The position numbers were made by a program, and so were the translations under genes. Below are positions 32,214-44,106 of a stretch of DNA of 64,000 bases, piece after piece (position 1 is the stretch's first letter; the number at the start of each line of letters is the position of its first letter). The stretch is taken from positions 310,001 to 374,000 of the forward strand of contig JAHLKI010000005.1 of the NCBI GenBank assembly GCA_025602905.1, written 5' to 3'. The notes below the pieces were generated by a model. That model worked only from the letters and a program-made list of their open reading frames with translations. It did no database searches and was not told where the DNA came from. This DNA is from Phlyctochytrium arcticum. Lineage: Eukaryota > Chytridiomycota > Chytridiomycetes > Chytridiales > Chytridiaceae.

Positions 32214-33982
32214 TCAAAGTTTTAGTTGCTTGGTTCGGACGGAATGGTCTCGGAGGTAATCGATCGCGTTGGACATGCTTTCATGCACACTCTCCGTCTT
32301 TCTTGCATGGAATCGCATCTGCCTGATGCTAGGCTGGGTGAGGCGAGGTCGCTCGCAAAGCAGATTAAAAAGGCGGATTGAGTCCAAAGAACCCCTGCTC
32401 GAAAAAGTAGATGATGGGTGGAGAAGGGAACGTGCTGACAAGTCAAGGGCGCGTTGCTGGTAAGAGGCACTGGTTATCGATGAACGGATGGCAAGTCGGT
32501 CGGGCGAATGGTACTATATTGGGTGAAAAAGTTCCTCAATCGCTCGTCCTGAAACATGGCCGTCTCGACGTCAGGACTGCTGGAACCAGCGGTTGATACG
32601 GCTTGGTAGCACTTGGTGATGAGGGCCTCCAGATCGGCTGTTGAGTCGAACGGTAGTCGCTTTTGGGGGCTGCTCGTCATTTCCGCCAACGCAAACATTG
32701 AGAAGAAATGATACCCTTCGAAGAGGATTTGATTATACCTGCAACAGAGATTTTGTTGAAATGTGTCGAACGGGAAGTTCAGATAGGCGCTGTGCTTACC
32801 CTTTGACTGCTTTGCGCAGAACTGTCGTCACTTGCGGATACCGAGAAATACCACACGAAGGGTAGTGGAAAGGGGAATAGAAGTGGAAGCGAATCTGGTC
32901 GAGCTGAGCGTAGGCAATACTCCGGTAGTTGGTGACCTGACTAAGTCCGGCACCCCAAAGTGCGGCGGCGCGGCCTCTCAGGTTGTCAATCAACTCTATA
33001 AAACAAAAATGTATAAGTTTGCGATAAATATGAAAGTATCCCCAACAGTTGTCTTACGCTGTGTCTCCAGGGACCTACGGCTAGCGTCTTTTCTTTCAAA
33101 CCATGCCGACTTGTCAAGTTCTCGGTATTGGCGTCCCCGAACTCTCGTGATGGCCTGTCGTCTCCTGTCTTTATGGTGTTGTCTCAGTTGAGCTTGCTGA
33201 TGTAGGTTGGTCTGAAGAGTATTTGCTGTCGCGTCTGCGATGTTATGTTCTCCCACACTGCGACCGCTTGGAATTTCTGACCAAAGTCAATTCCGATAAC
33301 AGGCCCCGTGTGGGGTACGATTGCGGTGGGCACATATGGACTTGGAGCAGGTGCGCCGGGCAGTACGAGAACACGGGCAGCGGGGAGGATGGGACGTCGG
33401 TTGAGTTGGTGTAAAGCTCCTCCACATTGGTCGGGGTTGACGACAATTCGATGCTCGGCATGGGCTGGATCCTCGCGATCTTTCAGTTGCTCCATCATGG
33501 GGATGCGACCTATGAATGGACGGGAACAAAAAACAGATTCTCATTTAGAATCATGCCGCTCAGGTTAAGCAAGAAATGTCCAATGCTCACGGTTGACGTT
33601 TGCTGGTGATTTGGACCTCCAATCCCAACATTGTGTTATCGCCGTTGGTAATGATGCTCATTTTGTCAAATGCCATTACTGATGTACTGGTTGCGGAAGG
33701 TCCATGGGGCACCCGGAGCACTTTTTCGCAGGCGTGATCATCGCGTAACAGGGCTGGAGTCCTTCTCGCTCCAGCTCGCAGCAACTCAAATCCGCGAGTT
33801 CCAGATTCCTGCAGATTGCCCGCGCAGCAGATTATGATGTGAGGGCAGAAATGTCGCCCAGTTTCCTATATTGGCATCAGAACAATTCCTTTCGCTCCAA
33901 AATAAAATCTCATGTTGGCTTCGAGGTTGCGATGAAAAGTCATGCGGGGATGTGGGCGGGTATCTATCTGGAAGGCGCTCAT
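32214..33982 (-). CDS. Unassigned multi-exon gene
   Basis: Several minus-strand segments look coding and join by plausible GT-AG introns. From a possible ATG at 33980-33982 these are MSAFQIDTRPHPRMTF, then FELLRAGARRTPALLRDDHA with SVMAFDKMSIITNGDNTMLG. Next comes EQLKDREDPAHAEHRIVVNP, ending VIGIDFGQKFQAVA. A basic stretch follows (HHKDRRRQAITRVRGRQYRE), and after a 61-nt intron LRGRAAALWGAGLSQVTNYR with FHFYSPFHYPSC. The next exon has GYNQILFEGYHFFSMFALAE. The last exon ends HESMSNAIDYLRDHSVRTKQ and a stop at 32214. I do not recognise the family. Exon order and start are provisional. Confidence 0.4.
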
Positions 33983-34796
33983 TTAGTGGTAGATGAAGTG
34001 GGAACCTTGAGTGTAGACGGATTTCGTGTAGAGCAGCGGGCACCAGCTACTATCTGGGTAGGGGCGGCAGGCCGAACATGTGGTACATATCCGTAGTCTT
34101 TGTGGGTCGTACTGTACTTGCGACGACAAAAAGGTACAACGGTTCAAGAAAGTAAATGGTTCGGCGGACAAGTAGTGAAGTGTCTTGGCAGTTCAATTAC
34201 AGCCAAGCGGTAGAAGGAGTTCTTTGTCTTGTGAGGTTCAATGGGAAAAAGCTCGTTCATCCTTGAGGGATCCGTATTTCGGGTATATCATTGGTTCCGA
34301 GTTTTGGGCTGGTACAATGCACAACAAACAACAACTGTACAAGGTACGCATGGAAAGCCTGTTTTACAATGGGATAACTGTGAAGGGGACAGGGAAAAGG
34401 CCAAATCTGAAGTGCATCCGACTGATGACGGGGTCCTCGATCTCTGTAATCTATACCGGTGCTGATGAGTGCTTTCGCCGTGAGGGAAGTGTCATCAACG
34501 GAGAGAATGGACGGATGCGTAAATGATAGAGGCGGTGTCGTTTCTCGTAAATCTTTGATGTGGATACTGCAAAGATTGCCCAGGGATCGCTCGCGCAGAA
34601 TTCAAATTGACCGGAGTGTCACAAATGGCGCAGCGAGTGGTTAGGGCTAACCCTAACGACGATCTAATCAGTTGAGTCTCAAACTGATTGTTGTTGATCT
34701 TTCCTCCGGGTTTACAGGACGATCTTCACATTTCTCAAGGCCCAAAACTGAAAAATACTATACGGAACTGCATTCTGAACAGGAAAATTGAAAGGA
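33983..34796. other. Divergent promoter region upstream of ILV3
   Basis: It contains short frames without family signatures and the telomere-repeat-like palindrome at 34640-34657. Confidence 0.4.
34640..34657. promoter_or_regulatory. Telobox-like inverted repeat, GTTAGGG-CTAA-CCCTAAC
   Basis: Two copies of the GTTAGGG heptamer face each other across 4 nt, about 140 bp upstream of the ILV3 ATG. TTAGGG is the telomere repeat of most fungi, and TTAGGG-binding factors (Tbf1-like) act at promoters in yeasts. The regulatory role is inferred from position. Confidence 0.45.
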
Positions 34797-37028
34797 ATGC
34801 TTGCAGCTACTCGACTCGTCGGCGGCCGTGCGCCTCTTGGAGTTCACAAGTGCGTGTATACTTTCCGACCTGCTTCATGACCATTACTGATTGCTCCCTA
34901 CAGAAGCCTCCCATCCCTCATCCGAACCTACGCATCCACACCGAGTGAGAATGTATCAAACAAATTCAGTTCAAGAATCACGCAACCTAAATCACAAGGA
35001 GCTTCCCAAGCCATGTGTAAGCATCTCATCCTTGCGACTTGTATCAAATCAGCATGCTCACGAAAAAACTTCTAGTGTACGCGACCGGTATGACTCCCGA
35101 GGAACTCAATCTTCCGCAAGTTGGTATTTCCAGTGTGTAAGTTGGCCGGGCATCGCAGCACTGATTCGGGTTTTGACTGTAAAATTTTAAAGGTGGTACG
35201 AGGGCAATCCTTGCAACATGCACCTCCTTGACTTGGCTGGTCAAGTGAAGGCAGGCGTAAAGCAAGCCGGCTTGGTCGGATTCCGTTTCAATACCATTGG
35301 AGTCAGTGACGGCATCAGTATGGGCACATCTGGAATGAGTTACTCGTTGCAAAGTCGTGAGATTATCGCTGACTCCATCGAGACGGTAATGGCTGCGCAA
35401 TGGTATGATGCCAACATCTCCATCCCAGGTGCGTCCGTAACGTTGCCGGTCTTATAATGGGAAACTCACCTATGCACGTAGGATGCGATAAAAACATGCC
35501 TGGCTGTCTCATTGCAATTGCGCGTTTGAACCGCCCCTCTCTTATTGTTTACGGTGGATCTATCAAAGCGGGCACTTCATGTAGTGGCCAATCTCTGGAT
35601 ATCGTGTCCGCCTTCCAAGTGTACGGAGAGTACATTGCAGGCCGCGTGACGGAAGAGGAGCGCGCCGATGTTGTTCGCAACTCGTGTCCGGGCGCAGGTG
35701 CATGTGGTGGAATGTACACGGCAAATACCAGTACGTTTTTGAATTGCTCTTACTGCGCGTGACCGTGAAACTCATTTCGTTTTTCATTTCAGTGTCAAGT
35801 GCGATTGAAGCAATGGGAATGTCCCTTCCATACAGTTCATCAACGCCTGCTACACACCCAATGAAACAAGAAGAGTGTATACGTGCTGGAGAAGCCATCA
35901 AGCATCTGTTGGAGAAAAATATCCTTCCGAAAGACATTATGACGCGGAAAGCCTTTGAAAATGCCATGGTTCTGACAATGGCGCTCGGCGGTCAATATAA
36001 GTTGTAGTATTTGACCCTTATCCGAGTAAGACTAACGCTTGCGTAGGATCAACGAATGCCGTTCTTCACTTACTCGCTGTTGCCCGTGCTCTTGACGTCC
36101 CACTCTCAATCGACGATTTCCAGACTGTCAGTGACCGCGTGCCATTCATTGCTGATCTGAAACCCAGCGGCAAATATGTATTTGCTGACTTGCACGAAAT
36201 TGGCGGCATTCCCGCTGTCCTGAAATACCTACTTGCGGAAGGTTTGATCCACGGAGATTGTATGACCGTGACAGGCAAGACGATGGCGGAGAACTTGCGT
36301 GATCTTCCTGGCCTCAAGCCCGGGCAAGATATTATCCGGCCATTGATCCGACCCATCAAAGCTTCCGGCCATATTCAAATCCTCAAAGGCAACCTTGCTC
36401 CAGGTGGATCGGTGGCCAAGATCACAGGAAAGGAAGGCCTGGAATTTTCGGGACCTGCCAAAGTCTACGATTGCGAAGAAGACATGCTCAAGGCGCTTGA
36501 AGATGGTCAAATTGTGAAAGGGGATGTGATTGTGATTCGTTATGAGGGGCCTAAAGGAGGACCTGGCATGCCGGAAATGCGTAAGTTGAAAGTTTGAAGT
36601 GAATTGAAGGGGCATGATACTAACGCCAATTAAAGTGACACCGACAAGTGCTGTTATGGGGGCGGGTCTCGGTAAAGATGTCGCGCTTCTGACTGATGGA
36701 CGATTCTCGGGTGGTAGTCACGTAAGCTTTTCCTGTTCGCACTACTCCTTGCGTCACACTTGTACTAATATAAGATTTCCAGGGTTTCATTATTGGTCAT
36801 ATCACACCAGAAGCGCAGGTTGGCGGACCCATTGCTCTGATCCGTAACGGCGATGTGGTCACCATTGACGCCAACACCAAGTCCATCTCTGTCGATGTTT
36901 CGGATGCTGAATTGGCCAAACGTAAAGAAAGTTGGACCATGCCAGCATACAAAGCAACCCGAGGAACTTTGCGAAAATTCATCAAAAACGTGAACGATGC
37001 CAGCTCGGGGTGTACGACCGATGACTAG
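34797..37028 (+). CDS. ILV3: Dihydroxy-acid dehydratase, mitochondrial
   Basis: It catalyses the third step of valine/isoleucine synthesis, dehydrating 2,3-dihydroxy acids with an Fe-S cluster. Exon 1 (ATG 34797) and the start of exon 2 form an Arg/Ser-rich mitochondrial presequence ([18 protein letters not shown]...). The core follows with all expected blocks: [47 protein letters not shown] and [34 protein letters not shown] text, [13 protein letters not shown] and [19 protein letters not shown] complete it. The Fe-S cysteines (in CDKNMPG and CPGAGACGG) are intact. There are about eight introns. The stop is TAG 37026-37028. It is full length for the family. Confidence 0.95.
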
Positions 37029-37201
37029 ATTGATCTTAAGTTGCCGCGTGTTGAGCAGCGCGAGGGGTATATTCGAGTGCGAGATAGGGAAAACATGTAT
37101 AAATTAACAAGCTGAAACATCATGATATGTCGTAAGACCTTAACAAAATTGGAGAGCAAGTCTGGGAGCAAGGGACAATGACCAGATGGCACGGTTATAT
37201 G

Positions 37202-38126
37202 TCATGAAGATTCCCCGCCAAAAAAACTTGCAACCCAATACTCGACTGGATCTGCCTGCAGATCAATCCAGCAAATGCCATCCTTCAACAAGTCGTCCTG
37301 TGAAGGAGATTAGTCTGGTGGCTAGACGCTAAAAGCAATACAACCATACCAAAACTCTTTGAGCCCTCTCTCCTTCCCAACCTGACCGTCGGCTTACTTC
37401 CCGCGCCGAGACGCCGCCTCCTTGCAAGACGCCCGCTAGCACACTATTTGCATCCTCATTGAGCTCGCGGGGAACGGACTGAATGAGCTTTCGCGTGCCT
37501 AGTGTGAGGATACTAAATTGAGACCCCAGTGGTTGTAAGGCATTGATGGCTCGCGTAATGTCATCTCTATGGATGGTACCGTAGCATGTTTAGGATAGAT
37601 AAGTGCATGCAGAACCATTATAGATGATACGCACTCTGAAATCATCCGTCCATCGCGCTCCCCACGCGCCTTTTCCACCACTTTGCGAATTTCTCCAATC
37701 TCAATCAATCCGCCATTGCGTCCTCTTGTGGCCATGCACACCTCCACTATTTGGATCCCCAGTGCATAGTAGAAATCTCCCACTCCCAAGAGATCCGCCC
37801 AGAACCCTTTATTTGCTGTAAAGAGTTTGTGTTTGCATAAGTTGGTGCACCACATTTGCGCAAAGGAGGACATTGAACTCACAGGCCAGAGGGTCAATCC
37901 CAATCTGCGTGCACATCCGCTGAAACCGGGCACGAAAGACGGGGTCGCTTTTGATTTCCTTCTTGTGTTTTTGGGCAAATGCGACCAAGTGTGTTTTGAA
38001 GTTTTGGAGTTGCGTTTGGAGATCTTGGAGGTGTTGAGAGGCCAGCGCCTGGCCTGCTCGTTGAAAGGATGTAGTTGCCTGCTGGTGCTGATGCAGGCCA
38101 TGAATCCCTACTCGGCGGCGGGACAT
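37202..38126 (-). CDS. SNF8: ESCRT-II subunit SNF8/VPS22 (EAP30)
   Basis: Exon 1 from ATG 38124-38126 gives MSRRRVGIHGLHQ, the conserved family start, then FKTHLVAFAQKHKKEIKSDP and CTQIGIDPLA. The next exon has NKGFWADLLGVGDFYYALGI and EVCMATRGRNGGLIEIGEI. Later exons carry the second winged-helix text, and the last ends DDLLKDGICWIDLQADPVEY followed by WVASFFGGESS. Length and exon order fit the ~250-aa family. SNF8 is the core subunit of ESCRT-II, which acts in endosomal sorting of ubiquitinated cargo. The stop is at 37202-37204. It is divergent from the RMD1-like gene. Confidence 0.92.
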
Positions 38127-38486
38127 GCTGCCGGAGTTTCTATTCAGGATGGAAGCCGGATTTTGCTGCCGTCACAAACCGGCCACCGCGCTGATGTCGA
38201 CAGTGCAGCCCCAAAAAGGACTTACGGCACCGCAGGCACCGGGAGGAACGGCCAGAGAGACAAAATGAACCTGGATTTGTTCACGACAGAGTTTTATTTT
38301 TAAATTTTAAAAGATGTTCCGATGCGCTAGTCTAGATGCTAGAGATGTCATTGAGGAAATTTCTCTGGGATCGTCGCGATGAGTGGCGCAGCTCTTGGCC
38401 GACATGACGAAGCTGATTTTGAGATTTTGTTGGAGTTGAAAATCAGCTCGCAAATAGTAAAAACCACACCAACAACTCTGCAGCGC
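38127..38486. other. Divergent promoter region between SNF8 and the RMD1-like gene
   Basis: This 360-bp interval contains an in-frame upstream ATG (38379) for the RMD1-like gene. No clear promoter motif is seen. Confidence 0.4.
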
Positions 38487-40872
38487 ATGGCTTCAAAAGT
38501 ACAAAGAAAACCTGGGTCTCGCCAAAACTCGCACGATGAAGCTTCCCAGCCTCTCCTTTCTCCCTCAAATCCCAACTCAAATTCCACTTTTCCCAATTCA
38601 AATCCGAGTGGATCTCATTCGGAACGGAATTCCGTGTCACAGCCCGGAAATCATACTGGACCAACCACCAACGGTGGAGTAGGACATGCCAGCCTCCTGT
38701 CTACAGTTGTAAATGTGCCCGGTGGACCAACAAAAGGCAAAGATCTTCCTCCCAGGGCGCCAAAACGGTGAGTTTGCCTTTGCCAAAATTGTGCATGCGA
38801 GGGCCGGCCTAGATGGATGAACGGGAGGGGATTGTATGCCGACTGGCGGTAGTGAGCATCAATCGTCAAATATGGGTAGCAGAGGTCGGCTTCGGGGTCC
38901 CATTTCCTTAAGATTGTCATTTGGGGGATCTGAGCTCAGACTTTTTTCCATCTTGCTTTTCTCTCTACCTATTGTAGATTATTGACCAAAAACTCATCAT
39001 TGGCTGTTCTACAGAACCACAAAAACATCGCAGAAGCTCACCCTGTTTCCCTTGGATGTTCCCGCCGCTACGGACACCCCCGACGATGATTTGGATGTGG
39101 AACCGAGCACAATCCCGGTGCTTCCTCACGTAACTGCCAAAACGCAGAAAGAGAGATGGCTGAACCGCCTCGAGAAAAAGTGGTTGCCGAGAGTGACGGC
39201 ATATTGTACGGCAAAGTAAGCTTGATGTTACACAGTACTTCCAATCAGGAAAGGACCTAATTGATCGGCTCGGTAGTTCGTATAATATAGATGCTCTGAT
39301 GGATTTTTTGAAAAGTCGAAGTGGTCGCAACCGCACTGCGCCAAAAAAGTTCGACGAAGGTTAGTGACATATTACCACGAAGGGTTGAAGGTTGTTCTGA
39401 TGTGCCACGCTAGCCATTCATACACCTTACCTTGTCCATCCTGTCGCCGGTCCACCGGCTCATAATCTTATTACGGATCCTGTCCCCGATTTGATCAACC
39501 TTTCATCTGAGGATATGTTAAACGGCGTTCTACCCGACGGTCCATCCCCTCATCCCCAGAATCATCATGAACCTTCCTCGCGTATAGACAATCTCGACTC
39601 TTTCTTTGAGCAAAATATTGATGCCAAAGGAAGAAGTTTACCCAGCAATTTGCCATATGACGACCTGGCTAAGCGTATTGCCCCAATTGGTGAATGCTTG
39701 TTCTTTGCGTACGGGGTGGTGGTTATGTGGGGTCTTTCAGAGGAAGAAGAACAAGTCATTCTCAAAGAATTGGTGCCTTTTGAAGAAGAGAAGCTCAGTA
39801 CGTAGTTCAGTCTTTTCCTGGTTTCTGAGGATTACATGTCATACTAATCTCCTGTCTAGGTCCGGATGATATTGAAATCGAAGAGTTTGTGTTCCACTAC
39901 AATGGTACGCCTCCTCAGAATGCATATGAAAAAACTTATTCGTCGCTCACTCTCAAACGTCACAGCTTTCTACCAACCACGAATCTACAACGACATTATT
40001 ACCTTGAAGGTATTGATTCCTCCTCCTCTGAATGTTTCGTTACGAGGTTGTGAGACTTTCCTTCCCTTAGAACCCTGCGAACTACATGATCAAACTCACC
40101 ATCTCGCACGCCATCGCCCAATCCGTCAAGCTGGCTCTGTTTGAAGGCTTGATTGAAGAGACGATCGAGAGTACAAAACATGTTCCGCAAATTTTGGCTG
40201 AAACTGGAAAAATTCATATGTCCAGGTATGTACTTCCGGGACATTAGGGTCCATGCTTCTGAAAAACTCACATGTGTGCAGGAAATCGGTAAATAAAAAG
40301 ATCGGGCAGCTATTCATCATGCGAATCAATGTGAATTTGGTTTCTAATGTATTGGGTACGTTCCTGCGGTTTACGGATCTCTGAACCCAAGAGACTAATT
40401 ATCCTTCCTTTTCAGATAACCCTGAAATCTTTTGGTACATTCTCGTATTATTTTCCATACTAGCGAATTCTCCTAATTCAAACATTTTTATCAGGAGTGA
40501 ACCCGCTTTAGAACCGTTATATATGGCCATTCGAGGCTATCTCGAAATTTCTCAACGGTACGTAATTAGAGTTCATATGTTCTTGAGGTCAGTCTAACGC
40601 GTCAAACAGTGTCGATTTGCTCAACCAGCGAGTGTCGGTCATCTCTGACCTTCTCGACATGTTGAAAGAGCATCAAACAAGTTCCCATGGGGAACAACTA
40701 GAATGGATCGTGATTATTTTAATCGGTACGTTTTATCCTTCTCTCAAGCTATACGCAAGGCTGAGGTCATTATACAGCATTCGAGATCATTATCGGTATT
40801 GTGACAATATCGTTTGACCTATCTTCCTACTTGAATCATCAAGAGCTTCTTGCGATTGCGATGAAACAGTGA
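38487..40872 (+). CDS. RMD1/RMND1-family protein (DUF155), tail-anchored membrane protein
   Basis: About nine exons. The N-terminus is Ser/Pro-rich (ATG 38487; an in-frame ATG at 38379 would add 36 residues). The DUF155 core shows LPYDDLAKRIAPIGECLFFA, YGVVVMWGLSEEEEQVILKE, DDIEIEEFVFHYN, then across introns ISHAIAQSVKLALFEGLIEE and KKIGQLFIMRINVNLVSNVL. SEPALEPLYMAIRGYLEISQ, RVSVISDLLDMLKEHQ and a final hydrophobic segment complete it (LEWIVIILI-AFEIIIGIVTI), as in yeast Rmd1/Rmd8 and Sif-type proteins. Family members localise to vacuole, endosome or mitochondria; Rmd1 is linked to sporulation. The stop is TGA 40870-40872. Confidence 0.85.
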
Positions 40873-42378
40873 AGAGAGCTTCATCTCCCCACCTTTTTAC
40901 GAAGCTAGTAGTGCTACTTCTCGTCGTTACATTTTTCCGTATGATGTTGTAGGGTAATTTGCAATTGATTAGCATGGCACGATCATCGATATAGTCCGGA
41001 CCGACTCGCTTCTCACGATACAGACATAACCGCATACTTGCTTTTTCCTGGGATCACTTTTTTGTTCCGTTCATGCGTAAAGGAACCACAGAGGAACCAA
41101 CCATTTTTGTTACAATCCGATTGCATGCACCAGATGTTGTCGGATGGACATGAAAAACAAGATTGGACATCAATTGGACATCCACAACGGTCAACGGGTA
41201 AACTGCTGTATACAGTACTCGAGTATGTCGGCCGACATACAGCAGTCTAGAGCATATTCTGGCAGATCACAGCGTCGCTGGTGCTCCGGGAGTGGAGATG
41301 GAAAATTTGCAAAGTTAAAAAACACAGTACCGGTATACATGAATCCGTTTTCCTGTGCTCCTCAAAGCCTCGAAGCATGCTCGGGCCATACGAATCGATA
41401 CGATGCTGTGGTGCCGGTACTCTCGTATACCCTGCCTTTGGCTGATGTACTCGTAGGAGGATATACCGCAGATATGTACCGCGGTGTAAACAACGGGTGT
41501 ATATCTCCGCCAAAGGAGCAACACACACCTGAAATTTAATTACCATTTTACCTGAGGTCCTGGCGAAATGTGCTGTTGAATGGTCATAAAAGTAACAAGT
41601 ACACCTTTGTGTTAAACTTCTACACCAATCTGGGGTTTCACCAGAGGAACTTTGAGCGCGGAGGGTGCGGAATGTCCGAATGTGGCAATTGGCCCCAAGA
41701 ATATGGTCTTGAAATGCTTGAATTCTGATGCATTTATTCAGCGTCGCCAGTAAGGTCAGAGCGGTACGACTAATTTTCTCATCGAGATTTAAACTTGGGA
41801 CAAATCCAAAATGAAGTCTAACCCCAGACCGAGCTGCTAAGTTACACAAGCTACAATGCGGCTTTTTACTTTTATTTGTGGTAAAGTAGTGGCAGGCAGA
41901 CGGTGACCGTCGGTCCCATCGGAGCAAGGAACTACGGCAACCGGACGTTTTTGCCCACCCTGACACAAAATCACCGACTCGCGGTAACCAGCGAATGAGT
42001 GGCAGCGATGTGTTGCATGCAGGAAGGGAGACCTAAATTGTTGGCCAGTATTGATTCCCGGATCCCTTTGTCATGGGTGCTCGAGTAGGAGTCAATGAAG
42101 AAGACTTTGTGATTTCTGGTCGCAGCATACATCTCAGTGATCGCGTCCAGTCTTCAATTCACCCTCAATCGCGTGCCAGGCTGCCAGCAGTGCCATCAAT
42201 GCTTGTCAATTCGGCAGGAGGTCCTCGCTCAGCCCCACACTGAGTCGATGGGTGCCAACTTTATTGAGGGGATCTTCGGAATGTAAGTCAGGGGTTGCGG
42301 AAAGCCATGGCGCCAAGCGGGAAAATGCAAGGAGCAAAAGTTTTGAAGAATTGATGTGTGGCTCATTGGGAAAATGTT
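40873..42378. other. 1.5-kb spacer with no supported gene, contains an 18-bp palindrome
   Basis: The largest frame (minus, 41247-41966, 239 codons) has no start context, domain or intron-bearing neighbour and is Cys/His/Arg-rich, as expected of antisense noise. Several GTATAC/GTATACC motifs lie at 41210-41480. The right end is the promoter of the DUF4360 gene. Confidence 0.4.
41223..41240. repeat. Perfect 18-bp palindrome GTATGTCGGCCGACATAC
   Basis: The sequence is self-complementary over 18 bp. A second inverted pair, CTGCTGTAT (about 41204) and ATACAGCAG (41236-41244), surrounds it, so the region can fold as a larger imperfect cruciform. Confidence 0.6.
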
Positions 42379-42386
42379 ATAAAAGG
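42379..42386 (+). promoter_or_regulatory. TATA box of the secreted protein gene
   Basis: TATAAAAG lies 92 bp before the ATG at 42478. It is followed by a C/T-rich tract (42421-42445), typical of strongly expressed fungal genes. Confidence 0.6.
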
Positions 42387-42477
42387 AGGCGGATCTGAAG
42401 ACTTCTTCCCATTGAATATTACCCTTCCTCGCTCTCTTCACTCTTAAACCTCATACTCTTTCGGGAAACCACACATC

Positions 42478-43336
42478 ATGAAGTTGAGCGCACTCATCCC
42501 CGCTTTGGGTCTCTTTGCTGCCGCTGCATCCGCCGCCCCAGCTGCTGATGAGCCCAACCCCAACGAGGTTTACTTCAAGAGCATTGGCTACAACGGTTCC
42601 GGATGCCCCATCTCCCCTCCTTCCGCCACGATTGCGATGGCCGGTACGTGACACGCTTGGCCATGCTTTGATTCATCTAAATTCTCATTCACCATATTCC
42701 AGATGACAAGAAGTCCTTCACCATCATCTTTGACAAGTTTGTTGCATCCGCTGGTCCCAACGTGCCCCGCACTGAGGGCCGCAAGAACTGCCAGATCAAC
42801 TTGAAGTTGCACGTACCTGGAGGATGGCAATACTCTATCGCCTCGGCTGATTTCCGTGGATGGGCCGAGCTCGACCAAGGTGTTATGGGTCGTCAGACTT
42901 CCACCTACTACTTCCAGGGTGAATCTCGCACTGTAAGTTGCCCAGCAAGCTTGTTACATTGTGAGGAATGACTAATATGTTTTATACCTTCAGACCCTCA
43001 CCGAAATGACCGTTCGGGGTCCCATGTCGCAAGCTTACCAGATCCGTGACGAGATTGAGTACACTTCCCAGTCCTGGTCTCCTTGTGGTGAAGAGCGTCC
43101 CATCAACATCAACACTGCCATCTTTGTTGACAACTCCAAGGCCCCCAAGAAGGGCGGAATCTTGACCACTGATTCCATGTTAGTATTCAATGAGACCGTT
43201 ACGCTCCGTGCGCGACGGTGCTGAACTCATTCGTTCCCCCAACATGACTGACCTTTTCTTGGATAGTGACGGAAAGGTCGTGCAGAAGTACCAATTCCAA
43301 TGGCTCCGATGCCCCACCACCAAGAAGCAGCAGTAG
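42478..43336 (+). CDS. Secreted DUF4360 protein
   Basis: Exon 1 (42478-42643) encodes a signal peptide, MKLSALIPALGLFAAAASAA, then YFKSIGYNGSGCPISPPSAT. After introns follow DDKKSFTIIFDKFVASAGPN, RKNCQINLKLHVPGGWQYSI, TSTYYFQGE, DEIEYTSQSWSPCGEERPIN and a last short exon ending RCPTTKKQQ (TAG 43334-43336). These blocks match DUF4360 proteins, small Cys-containing extracellular proteins of filamentous fungi and plants with no known biochemical role. Strong promoter features and codon choices biased to C-ending codons (GCC, CCC, AAG, TTC) suggest high expression. Confidence 0.85.
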
Positions 43337-44106
43337 ATGGTCTTCTCACCCTCCTTCGAATTCGACATGACCTCTTTGTCAGCTGCCGTGCTGCCATGAT
43401 TCTTTATTTTATGTACATTAGTTGAACATTTGTCTTATAGTCCAATTATTGTACCAATTTGATATGACATGTCAAACCAGAATCTATATTGTCTCCCGGC
43501 ATGTTACACCTGTGCCCACATTATAAAACTAAAAACGAACTTTCGATTCCGTGCTGGGATCTTGCCCGTGCTTTCCACACGCTTTCTCTGCAGGTAGGCA
43601 TTTACATAACTGTTGCGGATATGACATTTCCACGTCAAGTAAGCTTGATGGACGAGCATTCTAGGTAAAGTTATGCCGCATGTATATTTGCGGGCCAACA
43701 AGCTTCTGGGGGTTACGAGAGCATTATGACCCAGGTGCTGATCTTTCAACGCGCAAAATGCTCCCGCACGCGCACATGGTTGTCACCCATCCGCCTGAGT
43801 AATTACGCAGGCTACCTTGAAAATGAGACTACATGCGACTCCATACAGAGACCATGTGAGCCTGCAATACAGTTCGCTTCATAGATAATGTGTTTTGGAG
43901 AATGGACGGGTCTGAGACTCGTTCATTCCAGAAGTCTGATCCTCAAAAGTCTTCATCTTCAACCCCAGGTTTGTAACTTCAACCGAGACTTCAACACGTC
44001 GACGGCGACTCGACGCGTTACGCGTGATGGCACAGTCATGTAAGCATCAACTTCAACTTGAGGCCTGGAAATCTCGAAATCCAAAAAGTTGCAAAAACGT
44101 TCAAAT
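43337..44106. other. Intergenic region upstream of CFAP65
   Basis: No conserved ORF. It contains two ACGCGT motifs close to the CFAP65 start (separate entry). Confidence 0.4.
44013..44025. promoter_or_regulatory. Paired ACGCGT motifs upstream of CFAP65
   Basis: ACGCGT occurs at 44013-44018 and 44020-44025, 82-94 bp before the ATG at 44107. This is the MBF/MluI cell-cycle box sequence; function is inferred. Confidence 0.4.

Noticed and set aside
33240..33500. VIGIDFGQKFQAVA followed by a basic helix, resembling the RuvC-I motif of TnpB/Fanzor nucleases or an actin/Hsp70 phosphate loop
   Set aside because: No matching second or third RuvC motif and no zinc-ribbon with CxxC could be found in the remaining exons, and no transposon ends were seen. 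A single motif is not enough.
41247..41966. 239-codon minus-strand ORF
   Set aside because: No start context, domain or splice signals. Composition looks like random Cys/Arg/His-rich translation of a spacer.
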